Assembly: GCF_001436695.1 (NCBI RefSeq)
Contig: NZ_AYZG01000001.1
Location: 186,001 to 250,000 of the forward strand
Length of the DNA: 64,000 nucleotides
Direction of reading: 5' to 3'
Source: Lactobacillus taiwanensis DSM 21401
GTDB lineage: Bacteria > Bacillota > Bacilli > Lactobacillales > Lactobacillaceae
Positions 62,240 to 64,000 of the stretch are shown in pieces (the first letter of the stretch is position 1; each line of letters begins with the position of its first letter). The position numbers and the translations under genes are program-made. A model generated the notes under the pieces. It made no database searches. It was not told the DNA's origin and worked only from the letters and a program-made list of their open reading frames with translations.

Positions 62240-62569
62240 TTAATTTGCTGCTTGAATACCAGTACCCAAAGTTTGAATGCTTGTGAACAAAACTGAGAAT
62301 AAAGTAGTAAATGTGAATCCCATAATTAGATAAGCAATGTGCTTCCTAACTGGTAAGTAACGAAGCAAAATAGCAAAACCAACTGCAGGAAGAACAGCAC
62401 CAGCTACTGTCAAACCAGTACCTAACTACTTCAAGTTTTCGTTTAATGAGTTAGCAATAGTTTGAACTAAACCGCGTCCAAATGCTAAGACAATAAATAC
62501 AGGGATTGCATGCGATAAAGTCCATGGAATTGCACCATATAGGAAGTTTCTTTCAATTCCCTTGTGGGC
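62240..62569 (-). pseudogene. PTS EIIC component (Man family), 3' half only, with an in-frame TAG
   Basis: The frame encodes HKGIERNFLYGAIPWTLSHA, IPVFIVLAFGRGLVQTIANS, then a TAG at 62426-62428 where relatives have Trp (NLK-stop-LGTGL), and continues AGAVLPAVGFAILLRYLPVR to TAA at 62240-62242. A TGA at 62570-62572 ends it upstream, and no N-terminal half is found. Its stop lies 12 bases before the EIIA start, as in a normal operon. The stretch 62580-62737 holds only broken frames (short pieces such as WSQPVDWQNLTY) that I cannot assign. Confidence 0.75.
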
Positions 62570-62737
62570 TCATCCCTTTAATACTTACTGAAAATGCTGT
62601 TGCGAGAACTGTACTTCTGTAAAATATTTTGTAAGCGATTTCTACGGTTTTAGTCTTAGTATGTTAAGTTTTGCCAGTCAACTGGTTGTGACCACTTTTT
62701 AAAGATTTTCTAAAGTTCCTTATAAAGGTATATTCTT

Positions 62738-63895
62738 TTAAGCTTTGTAACGTGATTCACCATTTAGATAAGTTTCACTTACCGTCATATCATGGTTTAA
62801 TACAACAAAATCAGCTGAGTGATCTGGCTTGATCACTCCACACTTATCAAGTAAATTACAGCTCTTAGCTGGCACATAACTTGCCATCATAACTGCATCT
62901 TCAGGTGTTGCGACATTCCAATCAACTACATTCTTAACAGCATCCTTTAAGAGCAAAATACTACCTGCCAAATTATTAGTTTCTTTTAGGCGTGCCATTC
63001 CGTCTTTAACATAAACTGGTAATTCCCCTAAAACATAGTCACCATCTGGCATTAATCCAGCTTGCATACAATCTGTAATCAAAGCAATATGCTCTGGTCC
63101 ACGTGCATTTACCAAAGCACGAACAGCTGGTTCTTCAACATGATGACCATCGCAAATTAATTCATCTGTTGTTAAACGTGAAGAAAAAGCAGCACCAATA
63201 ATATTAGGTGAGTGTTGTGACAAACTATTCATCCCATTAAATGTATGGGTAAATACGCTAGCACCAGCTTCAACACAACCAATAGCATCTTCAAAATCAG
63301 AATCTGAGTGGCCTAAAGCAACAACTAGTCCCATTTTTACTGCTTCACGTACAAACTGACGAGCATTTTTCCTTTCAGGTGCCATTGAAATCTTAATTAG
63401 CAGGTTATCTGAAGCCTTACGCCATTTTTTCAAAAGCATAATTGATGGATCAGTCATGTACTTTGGATTTTCTGCTCCACCATGCTTTGGAGTAAAGAAA
63501 GGTCCTTCAAAGTGCAAACCTTGAATTTTAGCACCAGTTTCTTCACCCTTATGTGCAGCAAACTTTTCACAAGTTTCTGTTAATTCTTTGTCACTAGCAG
63601 TAATAGTAGTTGGTAGCCAGCTAGTTACACCAGCGTGAAGCAATCCTTCAGAAATCTTGTTAACACCTTCCCAGTCGCTTTTCATTGTATCTTCATCAAG
63701 CAAACCGTGAATGTGTGTATCAACATAACCAGGTGCAATCCATTGATCGCCATATTCTTTAATCAAACCATGGCTAGGCTTTTCATCTTCTCGATAATAT
63801 AAACCAAAGTTTCCGTCATCTTGAATTTCAAGATAACCACCATTTTCCGTTCTATTTTCTAAAAAAAATTTTCCTGCATGAATGTAATATGACAT
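62738..63895 (-). CDS. nagA: N-acetylglucosamine-6-phosphate deacetylase
   Basis: The 385-residue amidohydrolase has the metal motif APGYVDTHIHGLLDED, then HFEGPFFTP, VVALGHSDSDFEDAI, FTHTFNGMNSL and the active-site ALITDCMQAGLM. It removes the acetyl group from GlcNAc-6-P in amino-sugar use and wall recycling. AAGGAG precedes the ATG. The neighbouring PTS of the Man family, now decayed, may once have supplied its substrate. Confidence 0.95.
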   Translation of the reverse strand: MSYYIHAGKFFLENRTENGGYLEIQDDGNFGLYYREDEKPSHGLIKEYGDQWIAPGYVDTHIHGLLDEDTMKSDWEGVNKISEGLLHAGVTSWLPTTITASDKELTETCEKFAAHKGEETGAKIQGLHFEGPFFTPKHGGAENPKYMTDPSIMLLKKWRKASDNLLIKISMAPERKNARQFVREAVKMGLVVALGHSDSDFEDAIGCVEAGASVFTHTFNGMNSLSQHSPNIIGAAFSSRLTTDELICDGHHVEEPAVRALVNARGPEHIALITDCMQAGLMPDGDYVLGELPVYVKDGMARLKETNNLAGSILLLKDAVKNVVDWNVATPEDAVMMASYVPAKSCNLLDKCGVIKPDHSADFVVLNHDMTVSETYLNGESRYKA

Positions 63896-63917
63896 AGTAT
63901 TTAACTCCTTAAATTAA

Positions 63918-63994
63918 TTTTTATTTTAAAATAAAAATGTTTTCAAAATTTGAATATTATTTGACGAATTTGTGAATTGTTATGCCCTTAACAA
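63918..63994 (-). promoter_or_regulatory. Palindromes and cre-like site upstream of nagA
   Basis: A perfect 20-base A/T palindrome (63918-63937), a cre-like TGAAAACATTTTTA on the minus strand next to it (12 of 14 positions) and an inverted repeat TTGTTA-TGCCCT-TAACAA (63977-63994) precede nagA. They suggest CcpA and a second regulator. The last lies near the window end. Confidence 0.4.
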
Positions 63995-64000
63995 CACGAT

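Noticed and set aside
1-64000. CRISPR array
   Set aside because: No regularly spaced repeat with unique spacers is seen. The repeats found are protein-coding.
63700-64000. Upstream gene of nagA
   Set aside because: The last 100 bases hold only AT-rich sequence and palindromes; no reading frame of interest starts before the edge.

Overview
The window is AT-rich low-GC Gram-positive DNA and reads as the chromosome of a Lactobacillus, most likely of the L. gasseri/johnsonii group. The signs are two tandem kup genes, PepO, a class II nucleoside deoxyribosyltransferase very close to the L. leichmannii enzyme, SLAP-type and SH3-type cell-wall hydrolases, SEC10/PgrA-type LPXTG proteins, an anaerobic ribonucleotide reductase and a D-aspartate ligase. 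The species is an inference. I see no rRNA, tRNA or CRISPR array.

Layout. 1-1.2 kb: a GT2 glycosyltransferase (cut by the edge) and a GtrA-type membrane protein. 1.4-9.1 kb: ribosomal protein S14, phosphoglycerate mutase, a membrane-anchored protein broken by an in-frame amber codon, an orphan PAS protein, two related exported proteins, an oxidoreductase, a CPA2 antiporter and a shortened PfkB-family kinase. 9.2-15.8 kb: two secreted peptidoglycan hydrolases (GH25 with four SH3-like repeats, GH73 with C-terminal S-layer-type repeats), the DUF2922/DUF1659 pair and a lipoprotein. 15.9-21.9 kb: two potassium transporters and PEP carboxykinase. 22-34 kb: a polytopic membrane protein, PepO, two MFS transporters, a large LPQTG surface protein and a lacD pseudogene. 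34-39 kb: a DUF438/hemerythrin/PAS protein, a DUF59-DUF1858 protein and nrdG-nrdD. 39-44.5 kb: D-aspartate ligase with an AsnB/AsnH-type amidotransferase (probably the D-Asp/D-Asn cross-bridge pair), a metallophosphoesterase and a small unknown. 44.6-48.3 kb: a phosphonate-type ABC transporter behind an attenuator-like leader. 48.4-51.8 kb: UspA, a tyrosine phosphatase with a GntR regulator, a PTS IIA protein and Ntd. 52-61.5 kb: an envelope island on the minus strand with OatA, a MORN protein, several small membrane-anchored beta-rich proteins, lipoproteins, a coiled-coil membrane protein, an LPQAG surface protein and a zinc-ribbon DUF4767 protein. 61.5-63.9 kb: an IS3 remnant, a PTS EIIA gene beside a decayed EIIC gene, and nagA.

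Most notable. (1) The promoter of the LPQAG surface protein has a run of eight G between its -35 and -10 boxes, giving a 19-base spacer. This is the architecture of a phase-variable promoter. (2) The phnD leader holds a 47-codon reading frame with a ribosome site. The frame contains a UUCG hairpin, and its stop codon lies inside a terminator just before phnD, as in translation-coupled attenuation. (3) Gene decay recurs: lacD (two nonsense codons), an EIIC gene (nonsense and truncation), two envelope genes with frameshifts, one with an amber codon, a PTS IIA gene whose start position reads ACG, and a kinase that lost its N-terminal lid. The carbohydrate losses suggest a strain giving up parts of the tagatose and amino-sugar uptake routes.
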